Counted from the stretch's first letter, positions 7,707 through 17,117 are shown. The stretch: DNA of 64,000 nt from Chitinophagaceae bacterium (GCA_014379345.1 JACMLY010000150.1:62001-126000); one strand, 5' to 3'. Program-made: numbers and translations. Notes: generated from the letters alone by a model not told the origin.

Positions 7707-9260
7707 CTATAATTTAATTTCTTCATCATGCTTGTCGAAAAAATGGAATTCTGTCAGATGGTAATTCGTGTTTTCCCTGACTTTTATTTTTTTGCCATAT
7801 TTCCATTTCCACTGCCATTGACGGGAGCTAAACCAGCGACCCTTGGTTAAGTATGCATACAGTATGGGGTGAACAGCAAGCGTAAGATCTTTATGCTGGT
7901 GGGTGAGCAGGTAACTTAGATTTTTTTCAATTTCATCTTCTAACAAAAGGGTTGATGAGATTTTACCGGTACCCGAACAGGTAGGACAGACCTCCTGGGT
8001 GTTGATATTCATTTCCGGCTTCATACGCTGCCGGGTGATTTGCATCAAGCCGAATTTTGATATGGGTAGAACTGCATGCTTAGCCCGATCGGGACGCATA
8101 CATTCTTCCATCGCTTCCATCAATTTTCTTTTATTGTCAGGAAGCTTCATATCTATAAAATCAACAACAATGATTCCACCAAGATCTCTTAACCGCAGTT
8201 GTCTTGATATTTCAGCTGCTGCCTCAAGATTTGTCTCCAGTGCGTTCTGTTCCTGATTATTGCTTACACTTTTATAGCCGCTGTTTACATCAATTACGTG
8301 TAAGGCTTCAGTATGTTCAATGATCAGATAAGCGCCACTGGGTAAATTAACGGTCTTGCCGAATGCTGCCTTTACTTGTTTGGTTATCCCAAACTGATCA
8401 AAAATGGGAAGTCCATTATTATAGTAAGAAACGATATCTGCTTTTTCCGGGGCAATGCGGTGTATATAATTTTTAGTATCGGTGAAAATATTACGGTCGT
8501 TCACAACGATCTTATTGAAATCTTCATTCAAAAGATCACGCAGCATGCTGGTGGTTTTCGTTTGTTCACTCAAAATTTTCGCCGGTGCCACCCCGCTCTT
8601 TAAATTCCGTTGAATTGCTTTCCAGGTTTCTACCAGCATTGAAAGATCCTCATGCAATTCGGCCGTATTTTTGCCTTCTGCAGCTGTACGAACAATGACG
8701 CCGAAGTTTTTCGATTTAATGGCTTCAACTATTTTTTGCAACCGCTTTCTTTCATCAGCCGAATGAATTTTTCTTGAAACCGCAACAATATCATTGAATG
8801 GAGTAATAACTACAAAACGACCGGGTAATGAAATTTCACAGCTTAAGCGCGGACCTTTAGCTGCTATAGGTTCCTTTAATATCTGCACAAGAAGATTTGG
8901 CTTTCCGTTCAACACTTCATTGATCTTTCCTGTCTTAATAATTTCAGGCTCTACCTGGAAACTGCCAAATTCGAAGCCATTTTCTGTGTTATCATTTATA
9001 GCCTGCTGTGTAAATTTCAACAAAGACCGGGCATAAGGACTTAAATCCGTATAATGTAAAAAAGCATCCTTTTCAAAGCCAACATCAACAAATGCAGCAT
9101 TGAGACCTGGTATAAGTTTTTTTACTTTTCCCAGGTATAGGTCTCCCACGGCGAAACTGGCATCCGTTTTTTCATGATGCAATTCTACCAGCTTTTTATC
9201 CTCTAAAAGGGCAATTTCTACACCCTGGGGAACAGCATTTATAATAAGTTCCTTATTCAA
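7707..9260 (-). CDS. rng: Ribonuclease G (RNase E/G family)
   Basis: 517 aa. S1 RNA-binding region at the start (YLGKVKKLIPGLNAAFVDVGFEKDAFLHYTDL spans about 43-74), then the RNase H-like and DNase I-like catalytic core with IDVNSGYKS and GGIIVVDFIDM carrying the two Mg-binding Asp residues, and CPTCSGTG, the zinc-link motif. It processes rRNA and mRNA. Length matches RNase G and lacks the long RNase E scaffold tail. The first codon at 9260 is TTG; an in-frame stop lies three codons upstream and the protein then begins NKELIINA as in homologues, so TTG is almost certainly the true start. Downstream end meets the strong terminator at 7646-7690. Confidence 0.95.
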   Translation of the reverse strand: MNKELIINAVPQGVEIALLEDKKLVELHHEKTDASFAVGDLYLGKVKKLIPGLNAAFVDVGFEKDAFLHYTDLSPYARSLLKFTQQAINDNTENGFEFGSFQVEPEIIKTGKINEVLNGKPNLLVQILKEPIAAKGPRLSCEISLPGRFVVITPFNDIVAVSRKIHSADERKRLQKIVEAIKSKNFGVIVRTAAEGKNTAELHEDLSMLVETWKAIQRNLKSGVAPAKILSEQTKTTSMLRDLLNEDFNKIVVNDRNIFTDTKNYIHRIAPEKADIVSYYNNGLPIFDQFGITKQVKAAFGKTVNLPSGAYLIIEHTEALHVIDVNSGYKSVSNNQEQNALETNLEAAAEISRQLRLRDLGGIIVVDFIDMKLPDNKRKLMEAMEECMRPDRAKHAVLPISKFGLMQITRQRMKPEMNINTQEVCPTCSGTGKISSTLLLEDEIEKNLSYLLTHQHKDLTLAVHPILYAYLTKGRWFSSRQWQWKWKYGKKIKVRENTNYHLTEFHFFDKHDEEIKL

Positions 9261-9391
9261 GCGTAATCATCTTTTACGTCTAACCGGTGTCACTACAAGG
9301 AAAAGTGCTGAAGCGGCATTATTTGTCAGGTATCCTGTATAGCAAGCAAATGATAAATGATAAATAATAAATTCAGCAGAAAAGAGGAAGA

Positions 9392-9411
9392 GGCCCCGCC
9401 ATAGCGAGGCC
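9392..9411 (-). terminator. Terminator of the small basic protein gene
   Basis: On the minus strand GGCCTCGC (9404-9411) pairs with GCGGGGCC (9392-9399) through eight pairs, one of them G-U, and is followed by a pyrimidine/T-rich stretch. Confidence 0.65.
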
Positions 9412-9427
9412 CGCTACAAGAAGTGTC

Positions 9428-9523
9428 TTAGCGACTCTTCTTCTTATGACGGTTTTTTCTTAGTCTTTTTTTACGCTTGTGCGTTGCAATTTTATGACGT
9501 TTTCTTTTTTTACCACAAGGCAT
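9428..9523 (-). CDS. 31-residue highly basic protein, AURKAIP1/COX24 (mS38-like) type
   Basis: A complete frame of 31 codons plus TAA that standard ORF lists miss because of its size. It begins MPCGKKRKRHKIATHKRKK and goes on with more Arg/Lys/His; over half of the residues are basic. I recognise this as the tiny conserved Bacteroidota protein that databases label AURKAIP1/COX24 domain-containing, related to the C-terminus of mitochondrial ribosomal protein mS38. Its composition fits a ribosomal-RNA-binding protein, but the function in bacteria is, to my knowledge, inferred only. It lies between rng and a TPR gene and has its own terminator (9392-9411). Confidence 0.85.
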   Translation of the reverse strand: MPCGKKRKRHKIATHKRKKRLRKNRHKKKSR

Positions 9524-9579
9524 AAATACCAATGATTTAGTTAAACAATGTTTTAAATAATTTTTTCAATTTTATAATT

Positions 9580-10416
9580 CTAGCCCTTTAATAGTTTGAT
9601 ACGTTTATCAATTTCACTATGTATTTCAGGGTTATCAATTAATTTCTTTGATGCTTCATACCATTTGATGGCATTTACACTGTCACCTTTTTGTTCATAT
9701 GCTTCTGCCAACATGACCATCACTTCCAGATTCTGAGGTTGGTTTTTAACAACAAGAGACAAGCGTTCGATGGCTCTATCAAGTTGTCCTGAAACCATTG
9801 CACCCACACCTAAGGTGAGCTGAGCATACATATTACTTGGGTCTCTGTCAGCAACCTCCCTGATCATCTGGATACCTTGCATTGGATTTTCGCTGATATT
9901 GCCAAACAAATAACAGCTTCCTAGTCCAATTTTTAAAGAATCACTACCAGGATTTAAAAGCAAAGCTTTTTCAAATAGCTTCTTTGCTTCGGTTCCCATC
10001 CACCGTTTTAATCCCGGATCATTCTGCTGACGCAAGCTCTCTAAAAAGAAATGGGCAGCAAAGGTGAGACTTTTTTCAGAATTTTCCAATTCAGCGGCCT
10101 GACCGGTATAATAAGCGTAAGGAAGTAATAAATGCGCCGAATCTTTCCAGAAAGCCGCCATTTGTCTGTACACCAAAGCCTGCTGGACTCTTGTGTCTCC
10201 CCGAACAACAGAGGATTCCAATTGGCTCAGGTACACCTGCTGATGGCTGGAAAGTTGTGATTTGGAGGCGGATAAAATGGTATTGATATCAATATCGGCA
10301 TTCTGGGCAGAAGGCTTAGTCAAAGTATTTTTAGGAGGGACCGTTCTGCCAAAAAAATAAATCAGGCAGAATAGTAAGATACCGCTGCCAACCAGAATAA
10401 ATTGCTGCTTTTTCAA
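9580..10416 (-). CDS. Membrane-anchored TPR protein
   Basis: 278 aa. One N-terminal transmembrane helix (about 5-22, FILVGSGILLFCLIYFFG), then a helical domain and three or more tetratricopeptide repeats (about 140-270; for example PGSDSLKIGLGSCYLFG, PSNMYAQLTLGVGAMVSGQLDRAI, PQNLEVMVMLAEAYEQKGDSVNAI). Such repeats mediate protein binding; the partner is unknown. The apparent start codon is TTG at 10416 and no ATG precedes the hydrophobic segment, while the frame upstream is open back to the HU stop codon, so the exact start is uncertain. It lies 24 bp after the HU gene on the same strand and is probably co-transcribed with it; the HU-TPR order is recurrent in Bacteroidota. Confidence 0.8.
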   Translation of the reverse strand: MKKQQFILVGSGILLFCLIYFFGRTVPPKNTLTKPSAQNADIDINTILSASKSQLSSHQQVYLSQLESSVVRGDTRVQQALVYRQMAAFWKDSAHLLLPYAYYTGQAAELENSEKSLTFAAHFFLESLRQQNDPGLKRWMGTEAKKLFEKALLLNPGSDSLKIGLGSCYLFGNISENPMQGIQMIREVADRDPSNMYAQLTLGVGAMVSGQLDRAIERLSLVVKNQPQNLEVMVMLAEAYEQKGDSVNAIKWYEASKKLIDNPEIHSEIDKRIKLLKG

Positions 10417-10440
10417 TAATCGTAATTTAAGGCAGCAAAT

Positions 10441-10761
10441 TTACGCTTCATTGTCGGGGTTTGGTTGATCTTCTTTAACTGATTGTAACTTTTTAACTTC
10501 TGCAACAAACTCTTTGGCGGGTTTGAATGCAGGAATATAATGTTCGGGAATATGTACAGCTATATTCTTCTTAATATTCCTGCCAATTTTAGCAGCTCTT
10601 TTTTTAGTGATGAAACTTCCAAAACCACGGATATAAATGTTCTCACCCTGTGCAAGGGTATCCTTTACCTCTTTGAACATTGTTTCTAATGTTACCAATA
10701 CATCAACCTTTGGAATACCCGTTTTTTCAGATATTTGGTTAACGAGGTCTGCTTTTCTCAT
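10441..10761 (-). CDS. HU/IHF family DNA-binding protein
   Basis: 106 aa. Starts MRKADLVNQISEKTGIPK, with the dimerisation helices, then NIYIRGFGSFITKKRAAKIGRN, the classic beta-arm entry, and IPAFKPAKEF at the end of the fold (HU family signature). About 16 extra acidic/polar residues form a C-terminal tail. It bends and compacts DNA; the IHF-like subfamily is common in Bacteroidota. Divergent from mutY with a 161-bp gap that should hold both promoters. Confidence 0.95.
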   Translation of the reverse strand: MRKADLVNQISEKTGIPKVDVLVTLETMFKEVKDTLAQGENIYIRGFGSFITKKRAAKIGRNIKKNIAVHIPEHYIPAFKPAKEFVAEVKKLQSVKEDQPNPDNEA

Positions 10762-10922
10762 AGTAATGATTTTTATAGATGTTAAGTATTGAAAACAGGT
10801 ATTAATGCAAACTGCACAAAATCAATTCTTTACTGAAATTAAATGTAAATTCCTAAATAAGCAAGAAATCTCTAAACAATTGATAATGAATTTTAGAACA
10901 ACGTTAATTGCAGTCATATAGT

Positions 10923-11987
10923 ATGAAAGCGGAATTCACGCGTAAACTGATGAGATGGAACAGGGATTCAAATAAGCGATCGATGCCCTGGAAAGGTGAA
11001 AAAGATCCTTATAAAATCTGGCTGAGTGAGATCATTTTACAGCAAACCCGCGTAGAACAAGGGCTTAAATACTACGAAAAGTTTATTTCCAAATTTCCTA
11101 CCATAGAGCATCTGGCAGTATCGCCCGACGAAAAGGTTTACAAATTATGGGAAGGGTTAGGCTATTACAGCCGGTGTAAAAACCTGCTCGAGACGGCCCG
11201 CAGAGTTAAAAATGAATATTCAGGCACATTCCCGGATAATTATGAAGAAATAAAAAAACTAAAAGGAATAGGACCCTATACAGCTGCGGCTATTTCGTCT
11301 TTTGCCTACAATGAACCAAGGGCGGTAGTTGATGGAAATGTGCAGCGGGTACTTGCACGTTATTTTGGACTAACAACGCCCATCGATACCAATCAAGGGA
11401 AAAATTTTTATCAGCAACTGGCCTTTGAACTGCTCGATAAAAAGAATGCTGCACTTTATAATCAGTCTATTATGGATTTTGGCGCCACTATTTGCAAACC
11501 ACAAAATCCTTTATGCAAAGAATGTATACAGCAAAGAGATTGTGTGGCATTTAATAAGGGCTTTGTAGCCAGGCTCCCGGTAAAAGAAAAAATGGTACCG
11601 AAAAAAAATCGGTGGCTGTATTATTTTCTGATTGAAGTCGACGATCAGATTTACATCCGTAAAAGGGCAGAAAAGGATATCTGGCAAAATTTGCATGAAT
11701 TTGTTTTGCTTGAAACGCCCGGACCGATTAATAGACCTTTTCAGGGTCTTCCATTTTTGAAAAAACTGTTCCAGCGTGGAGTATATGATATAAATCATAC
11801 CAGCAAATTGTATAAGCAACAACTTACCCATCAGACTATTCAAGGTCAATTCATTTTGGTGATAGCAAAAAAGGAATTAGTGACATTGTATTCTTATATG
11901 CTTGTTAAGAAAGACAAACTGCATCAGTATGCTTTTCCAAAATTTATAAATAAGTTCCTGGAAGAAAGAACAGGTTTTCCTGCCTGA
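10923..11987 (+). CDS. mutY: A/G-specific adenine glycosylase MutY
   Basis: 354 aa from ATG at 10923; a TTG five codons earlier is open but unlikely. Removes A mispaired with 8-oxoG. Seen: catalytic Glu in WLSEIILQQTRVEQG, helix-hairpin-helix KLKGIGPYTAAAI, catalytic Asp in AVVDGNVQRVLARYFG, and the iron-sulfur cluster ligands in CKPQNPLCKECIQQRDC (C-x6-C-x2-C-x5-C). The C-terminal NUDIX-like 8-oxoG recognition domain follows a linker (about 225-354). It starts the mutY-ssb-gldE-gldD block that is conserved in gliding Bacteroidota. Confidence 0.97.
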   Translation: MKAEFTRKLMRWNRDSNKRSMPWKGEKDPYKIWLSEIILQQTRVEQGLKYYEKFISKFPTIEHLAVSPDEKVYKLWEGLGYYSRCKNLLETARRVKNEYSGTFPDNYEEIKKLKGIGPYTAAAISSFAYNEPRAVVDGNVQRVLARYFGLTTPIDTNQGKNFYQQLAFELLDKKNAALYNQSIMDFGATICKPQNPLCKECIQQRDCVAFNKGFVARLPVKEKMVPKKNRWLYYFLIEVDDQIYIRKRAEKDIWQNLHEFVLLETPGPINRPFQGLPFLKKLFQRGVYDINHTSKLYKQQLTHQTIQGQFILVIAKKELVTLYSYMLVKKDKLHQYAFPKFINKFLEERTGFPA

Positions 11988-12127
11988 TACAAACCCTTTG
12001 GTGGCAAGCTTTTTGTTTCATCTTTGCCGGCTGACGAGCTCAAAAATTTATCCTATTTTCTTTAAAAAAAGATAACTTTAAATAGATTTAAAACAACAGA
12101 TGATTTTTCACCATCAAACTTATCACT

Positions 12128-12571
12128 ATGAGAGGCGTAAACAGGGTGATGCTCATTGGGAATTTAGGCAGAGATCCGGATGTTCAATATCTTGAAGGTA
12201 ATATTGCAGTGGCAAAATTCCCTTTGGCTACAACGGAAACTTTCAAAGACAGGGCAGGTAAGCTTATTTCTCAAACAGAATGGCACACAGTTGTACTCTG
12301 GAGAGGTTTAGCAGAATTGGCGCAGAAATATCTTCATAAAGGAAGTTTGGTTTACATTGAAGGAAGGTTGCGTACCAGGAGCTGGGAAGATAAAGAAGGT
12401 AACAAGAAATTTGCTACTGAAGTTGTGGGTGATAATTTGATCATGCTCGATAAAAGATCGGATAGCGCTCATGGTGGACTTTCACATGGATCACCGGCCA
12501 CAGAAAATCTGGAAGGGTTTAACGTCGATATTCCGAATCATGGGGAACCTTCACAGGATCTTCCTTTTTAA
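12128..12571 (+). CDS. ssb: Single-stranded DNA-binding protein
   Basis: 147 aa. OB-fold starting RGVNRVMLIGNLGRDPDVQY, with TEWHTVVLWRGLAELAQKYLHKGSLVYIEGRL in the core (about 58-89), a Gly/Ser/Asn-rich linker (about 113-137), and the acidic C-terminal tip SQDLPF. The usual last three residues are DxPF-like; here DLPF keeps the Asp and PF needed for partner binding. It coats ssDNA in replication and repair. Between mutY and gldE, as is common in this phylum. Confidence 0.96.
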   Translation: MRGVNRVMLIGNLGRDPDVQYLEGNIAVAKFPLATTETFKDRAGKLISQTEWHTVVLWRGLAELAQKYLHKGSLVYIEGRLRTRSWEDKEGNKKFATEVVGDNLIMLDKRSDSAHGGLSHGSPATENLEGFNVDIPNHGEPSQDLPF

Positions 12572-12746
12572 TTTTTCATCCCTTCATTTCCTACCTAAAT
12601 AGTATAAGATCTTAAAAAAATCGTTTGATCAGTTATATATTATTGTAACACAGGGGCATTGTATAACCGACTTGCTTGTTACATAAAAAAAGATTTTGTG
12701 TTGCAGGATCGGAACACCAAAACCATTTGCTTTGGATAATTTTTTA

Positions 12747-14063
12747 ATGAGCTTTTTCTGCGATTTTTTTAAACCAATATGGCTAGTTGCAAATACCCAG
12801 GCTACGGTACTGTTAAGTCTGGTTGTAATTGTGTTGTTGATCATCTCTTTTTTTATTTCCGGGGCCGAAGTGGCATTTTTTTCTCTTACTTACCGCGATA
12901 TTAATCTTCTGAAGACAAAACAGGATATCGGCTGGAAACGGATTGCCAACCTGCTCGAAGAGCCAAAAACACTATTAGGTTCTTTGATGGTTGCCAATAG
13001 TCTGGTGAAAATTGCGATCATCATTCTGCTAAATGTGCTCATTGACCAGATCATCATCTTAAAACCTGAATATTGGTGGGCTGAGTTGTTGATCAAAGTG
13101 TTTACCATCAGTGCCGTGATTATTTTGTTCGGCGAAGTATTGCCGAAAGTGAGGGCTACGCAAAATAATCTCCGGTTTGCCTATGAGGCTTCGTACCTGG
13201 TTGAAATTATATATTACCTTTTTAACAGGATAGGTGCAAAGCTGATAGCAATGTCAGACAGCATTGAAAAATTTTTGGGCGGAAAGGCTTCCCGCGCTTA
13301 TTCTCAACAACAAATGGAAGAGGCGATAAAATCGACTGTACAGGAAGAAGATGAGCAGCGGATCCTTGCGGGTATTTATAAATTCGGCGATATTACCATT
13401 AAACAGATCATGCGTACGCGACTGGATGTAAGTGGCGTGGATTACAACCTTTCTTTCGCTGATTTGAAAACCAGGATTGAAGAGTTACATTATTCGCGCC
13501 TGCCAGTGTACAAAGGAAGCCTGGACAATATCGTAGGGATGGTTCATGTAAAAGACATGATTCTTTATCTTAATGAGCCCGAAGATTTTAAATGGCATAA
13601 TTTGTTACGAACCCCTTATTTCGTTCATGAACAAAAATATGCGGAGGATCTTTTACAGGAATTTCAAAGCAAGCATATTCATTTTGCCGTTGTGGTCGAC
13701 GAATTCGGGGGTACGAGCGGAATTGTGACCTTAGAAGATATCCTGGAAGAAATCATCGGAGATATTAGAGATGAATTTGACGAAGAAGAAAGCGGCAACA
13801 AAAAGATTGATGATTCGACCTACATGTTTGAAGGTCGTACAATGCTCAATGATGTTTGCAAAATGATGAATCTTTCATTGGATACATTTGACGAAGTAAA
13901 AGGAGAAAGCGATTCGTTGGCCGGATTAGTTCTGGAACTGGCGGGTGAGATTCCAAAAGTAAATGATGTTCTGGGCGTGGGCGATTTTGAATTTCTTATT
14001 CAGGAAGTAGATCTTAACCGGATAAGGAAAGTAAAAGTATCAGTGAAACGGCAACTAGCCTGA
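12747..14063 (+). CDS. gldE: Gliding motility-associated protein GldE (CNNM/CorC-like transporter)
   Basis: 438 aa from ATG 12747; an upstream TTG (12696) would add 17 unlikely residues. Domains in order: DUF21/CNNM membrane domain with three to four helices (about 18-155), a CBS pair (about 205-330, including RTRLDVSGVDYN, SRLPVYKGSLDNIVGMVHVKDM and FAVVVDEFGGTSGIVTLEDILEEIIGDI), and the C-terminal CorC/HlyC domain (345-438). In Flavobacterium, GldE works with the lipoprotein GldD in gliding and in the type IX secretion pathway. The stop codon overlaps the gldD start (TGATG), which indicates translational coupling. Confidence 0.93.
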   Translation: MSFFCDFFKPIWLVANTQATVLLSLVVIVLLIISFFISGAEVAFFSLTYRDINLLKTKQDIGWKRIANLLEEPKTLLGSLMVANSLVKIAIIILLNVLIDQIIILKPEYWWAELLIKVFTISAVIILFGEVLPKVRATQNNLRFAYEASYLVEIIYYLFNRIGAKLIAMSDSIEKFLGGKASRAYSQQQMEEAIKSTVQEEDEQRILAGIYKFGDITIKQIMRTRLDVSGVDYNLSFADLKTRIEELHYSRLPVYKGSLDNIVGMVHVKDMILYLNEPEDFKWHNLLRTPYFVHEQKYAEDLLQEFQSKHIHFAVVVDEFGGTSGIVTLEDILEEIIGDIRDEFDEEESGNKKIDDSTYMFEGRTMLNDVCKMMNLSLDTFDEVKGESDSLAGLVLELAGEIPKVNDVLGVGDFEFLIQEVDLNRIRKVKVSVKRQLA

Positions 14064-14674
14064 TGAATATGAAAGCGACATTCAGTTATTTATTTGTTGT
14101 ATGTTTTGCCGCATTCGCATGCAATAGCGGATATACGATCAAGCAAAATGGATATTACAAAATTGAACTTCCGGCGCGTGAATATAGGGTGTTTGATCAA
14201 CCCGGGTATCCCTACACCTTCGAATACCCTGTTTATGGAAAAGTGGTTCAGGACACAAGTTTTTTTGAAGACAAGCCTGAAAATCCTTATTGGGTAAATA
14301 TTGACTTTCCGCAGTTCAACGGAAAAATCTATGTCAGCTATAAGGAGGTTGGTAAAAATGATTTTAATAAGCTTATCGACGACGCATTTAATTTAACTTA
14401 TAAGCATAGTACCAAGGCAACCGAGATCCGCGATTCACTGATGCAAACACCAAACGGCGTATCAGGAGTGTTTTTTAAGGTAGGCGGCAACGCAGCAACT
14501 GCCAACCAGTTTTTTGTTACGGATTCAGTGAATCACTTTCTCCGGGGCGCACTTTATTTTGACGCTACGCCTAATGAAGATTCGCTTGGAATTGTAAATG
14601 ATTTTTTGCAGGTCGATATGAAACATCTGATTAATTCATTAGTATGGAAACGTGCAAGCAGAGAAAAAAATTAG
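14063..14674 (+). CDS. gldD: Gliding motility lipoprotein GldD
   Basis: 203 aa. Signal MNMKATFSYLFVVCFAAFAC has a lipobox with the lipid Cys at residue 20. The mature part, with YYKIELPAREYRVFDQPGYPYTFEYPVYG and NPYWVNIDFPQFNGKIYVSYK, matches GldD. It overlaps gldE by one base. GldD is essential for gliding in Flavobacterium johnsoniae and is thought to support GldE or the secretion machinery in the cell envelope. Confidence 0.93.
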   Translation: MNMKATFSYLFVVCFAAFACNSGYTIKQNGYYKIELPAREYRVFDQPGYPYTFEYPVYGKVVQDTSFFEDKPENPYWVNIDFPQFNGKIYVSYKEVGKNDFNKLIDDAFNLTYKHSTKATEIRDSLMQTPNGVSGVFFKVGGNAATANQFFVTDSVNHFLRGALYFDATPNEDSLGIVNDFLQVDMKHLINSLVWKRASREKN

Positions 14675-14678
14675 CTCT

Positions 14679-16463
14679 ATGAGGAAATATCTTTTATTTT
14701 CTCTTTGCATTTCTATTTTGCTGCATGCCTCTTCGCAGGATATGCTTCTCACCGATAGCATAAAGAAAGACATCGCGAATGCTAAAACGGTTGAAGAAAA
14801 AATCAATAATCTGGCAGACCTGGCAAGATTTTATATGGGTCTTAACAGGAAATTATCCGACGAGTATGGGCGCGAAGTGATCAATATTGCAGAGCAAAGT
14901 CGCGATAGGAAAATGATGGCGCGGGCATTGCTGCTGGAAGCCGAAAGGTTTTACACTTTTCCGGGTTTTCAGGAAAATGTTAATAAGGCATTGGAGCTTT
15001 CCCAAAAGGCATTGGACCTGTCTAAAAGCAATCAGCTTGAAGAGTATATAGCCTGGTCCTATCTGTATCTTGCCAGAGGCAGCCGTATCAACGGAAATAC
15101 TGATAAAGCGCTTAACTTTAATAATTTGGCTTTATCCATTTCTAATGAGTTGTCAAATGATTCATTAAGGATTTCCTGTTACAATGATTTGGGTGGTACC
15201 TATCTTGCGAAAAATGAAAAGCTATTGGCTTTCCGTAATTATCTCAACGCAACTAACCTTGCAGAAGAGTATAACAACTTTAATCTGCTAATAAAAAGTT
15301 ACGAGCGTTTGTCTGAGTTCTATACAGGTCTCGATGAGATAGAAAAGGCTAAGGATCTGCGATATAAAACGCTGCAGCTGACCTATGAAAGAAATAGGCC
15401 TTATGAAAGATTAGAAGTATATTATTATCTCGGACGCTTGTATATGCGTAATAAGCAATTTGATGAAGCACAAAGTTTTTATGAGAAAGCAATTGCGTTA
15501 TCGGATTCATTAAAGTTTCCCATTTTTAAGCTGAATATATATGGATCGATAGTTGATTTGTATTTTTTTTCGAACCAGATGCAGAAAGCCATTGATTATT
15601 TTCAATCACATAAAGAGCTGCGTGAGTATATGGTCAATGCCGGCTTTGATTATTTTCTGGATATGGCTTACGGGAATTTATATACGGCGATTGGCAATTA
15701 TGATTCGGCTAAGTATTATTATAACAAAGCAGGTCCGGTTTTAGAACAAAAGGCAGACTTGGGTGGCCGGTATGTTTTTTATACTAATTACTCAAACTAT
15801 CTGAGAAAAACAGGCAATTATATTGGTTCGATCGAGCAATTATTAAAAGCCAAAAATATAGCTGAGAAGACTGGTTCATTAGATTGGCAGATACTGGCAG
15901 TAAAAAATCTGGATTCGCTATACCAGAAAACAGGAGATCATACAAGGGCTTATTTCTATAAGGATAAGTACCACGCTTATAAAGACAGTCTTCAAAATCT
16001 TGGTAAGGAAAAGGATCTCATGCTTCTTGAAGTTGATAACGAAAACAAAAGAAAGGAACGATTGACAAAACAAGCAGAGGAGCAGAAAAGAAACCGTCAT
16101 AATATTCAATATATGGGAATCACTGTTGCCATTGCAGGTGTTTTTGTTTTGTTGGTAATGGCAGGTACCTTCAGTGTATCCAAAACAACCATCAGGATTT
16201 TAGGATTTTTTGCTTTTATCTTTTTGTTTGAATTCATTATACTTCTCGCCGATAACCAGATACATCATTTTACGCACGGTGAGCCATGGAAAGTTCTGGC
16301 AATTAAAATCATATTGATCGCTATCCTGTTACCATTGCATCATTGGCTGGAAGAAAAAGTAATCCATTACCTCACAACTCATAAGCTGCTGGTTATAAAA
16401 GGAAAAAGTTTGCGTAAATGGAGTAAAAAGAAAGATACTGATGTTCCAGTGGGTAATTTGTAA
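14679..16463 (+). CDS. Tetratricopeptide-repeat protein with C-terminal membrane segments
   Basis: 594 aa from ATG 14679 (the GTG 27 bp upstream lies in gldD). Signal peptide MRKYLLFSLCISILLHASSQ, then a long array of TPR-like helices (about 30-440), a coiled-coil stretch (about 440-480, rich in Lys/Glu), and three hydrophobic helices (about 484-505, 512-532, 543-563) ending in a basic tail. The layout of signal peptide, TPR, coiled coil and membrane helix is that of Bacteroidota TPR sensor kinases, but no DHp or HATPase domain follows. It starts only 4 bp after gldD and so may be in the same operon. Function unknown; a scaffold or signalling role is a guess. Confidence 0.75.
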   Translation: MRKYLLFSLCISILLHASSQDMLLTDSIKKDIANAKTVEEKINNLADLARFYMGLNRKLSDEYGREVINIAEQSRDRKMMARALLLEAERFYTFPGFQENVNKALELSQKALDLSKSNQLEEYIAWSYLYLARGSRINGNTDKALNFNNLALSISNELSNDSLRISCYNDLGGTYLAKNEKLLAFRNYLNATNLAEEYNNFNLLIKSYERLSEFYTGLDEIEKAKDLRYKTLQLTYERNRPYERLEVYYYLGRLYMRNKQFDEAQSFYEKAIALSDSLKFPIFKLNIYGSIVDLYFFSNQMQKAIDYFQSHKELREYMVNAGFDYFLDMAYGNLYTAIGNYDSAKYYYNKAGPVLEQKADLGGRYVFYTNYSNYLRKTGNYIGSIEQLLKAKNIAEKTGSLDWQILAVKNLDSLYQKTGDHTRAYFYKDKYHAYKDSLQNLGKEKDLMLLEVDNENKRKERLTKQAEEQKRNRHNIQYMGITVAIAGVFVLLVMAGTFSVSKTTIRILGFFAFIFLFEFIILLADNQIHHFTHGEPWKVLAIKIILIAILLPLHHWLEEKVIHYLTTHKLLVIKGKSLRKWSKKKDTDVPVGNL

Positions 16464-16485
16464 ATTCGCTACTTAAATTAAAAAT

Positions 16486-17088
16486 GTGATTGCAATAGAT
16501 AATGTGTTGGTGAGTGACCGGATTGTTGAGGCCCAATTTGTTTGTGATCTGATGAAATGCAAAGGAGGGTGCTGTGAGGACGGAGATGCAGGTGCTCCCC
16601 TTGAAAAGGAAGAGCTGGAAATAATCAACAATATTTTTGAAACAATCAAACCATATCTGACAAAAGAAGGTTTACGTTGGATAGAAAAACATGGCCGTTA
16701 CTTGTATGATCGCGAATTCGGATGGGTTACTCCTACCATTGAAGGTAAAATGTGTGTGTACGGTTTTCATGACGAAAATGGAATCATCAAATGCGGCATT
16801 GAACAGGCTTACAGAGATGGAAAAATTGAGTTCAAAAAGCCAATCAGTTGTCACCTGTATCCAATAACAATAAAGGAAGGGAAGAAAGGGGAATACGACC
16901 GTGTGAATTATGAACCCCGTGAAACATTGTGCAAGCCGGCATGTGCTTTTGGAAAAAAATTGAAGGTTCCTGTCTTCCAATTTCTAAAAGAACCGCTGAT
17001 CCGCAAATACGGTGAAAATTTTTATAACGCTTTGGAGAAAGTAGCCGAGCAGCATTTTTCAGGTAAAGAAGCTTCTGTTGCAAAGTGA
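16486..17088 (+). CDS. DUF3109 family Cys-rich protein
   Basis: 200 aa with a GTG start (the nearest ATG is out of frame and followed by a stop). FVCDLMKCKGGCCEDGDAG near the N-terminus, then CVYGF, CGIEQAYRDGKI, ISCHLYPI and LCKPACAFGKKL give the Cys pattern of DUF3109, related to YkgJ-type zinc or iron-sulfur proteins. The role is unknown. It ends 29 bp before a LutB-like iron-sulfur protein gene on the same strand, so the two probably form one transcript; metal-cluster insertion or redox assistance to that protein is possible but unproven. Confidence 0.85.
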   Translation: MIAIDNVLVSDRIVEAQFVCDLMKCKGGCCEDGDAGAPLEKEELEIINNIFETIKPYLTKEGLRWIEKHGRYLYDREFGWVTPTIEGKMCVYGFHDENGIIKCGIEQAYRDGKIEFKKPISCHLYPITIKEGKKGEYDRVNYEPRETLCKPACAFGKKLKVPVFQFLKEPLIRKYGENFYNALEKVAEQHFSGKEASVAK

Positions 17089-17117
17089 TAAACAGTTTCA
17101 AAACGTAGCATCAATCA

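Noticed and set aside
12696..12746. Longer GldE start at TTG 12696
   Set aside because: Adds residues MCCRIGTPKPFALDNFL not expected in the family; ATG 12747 starts directly before the membrane domain.
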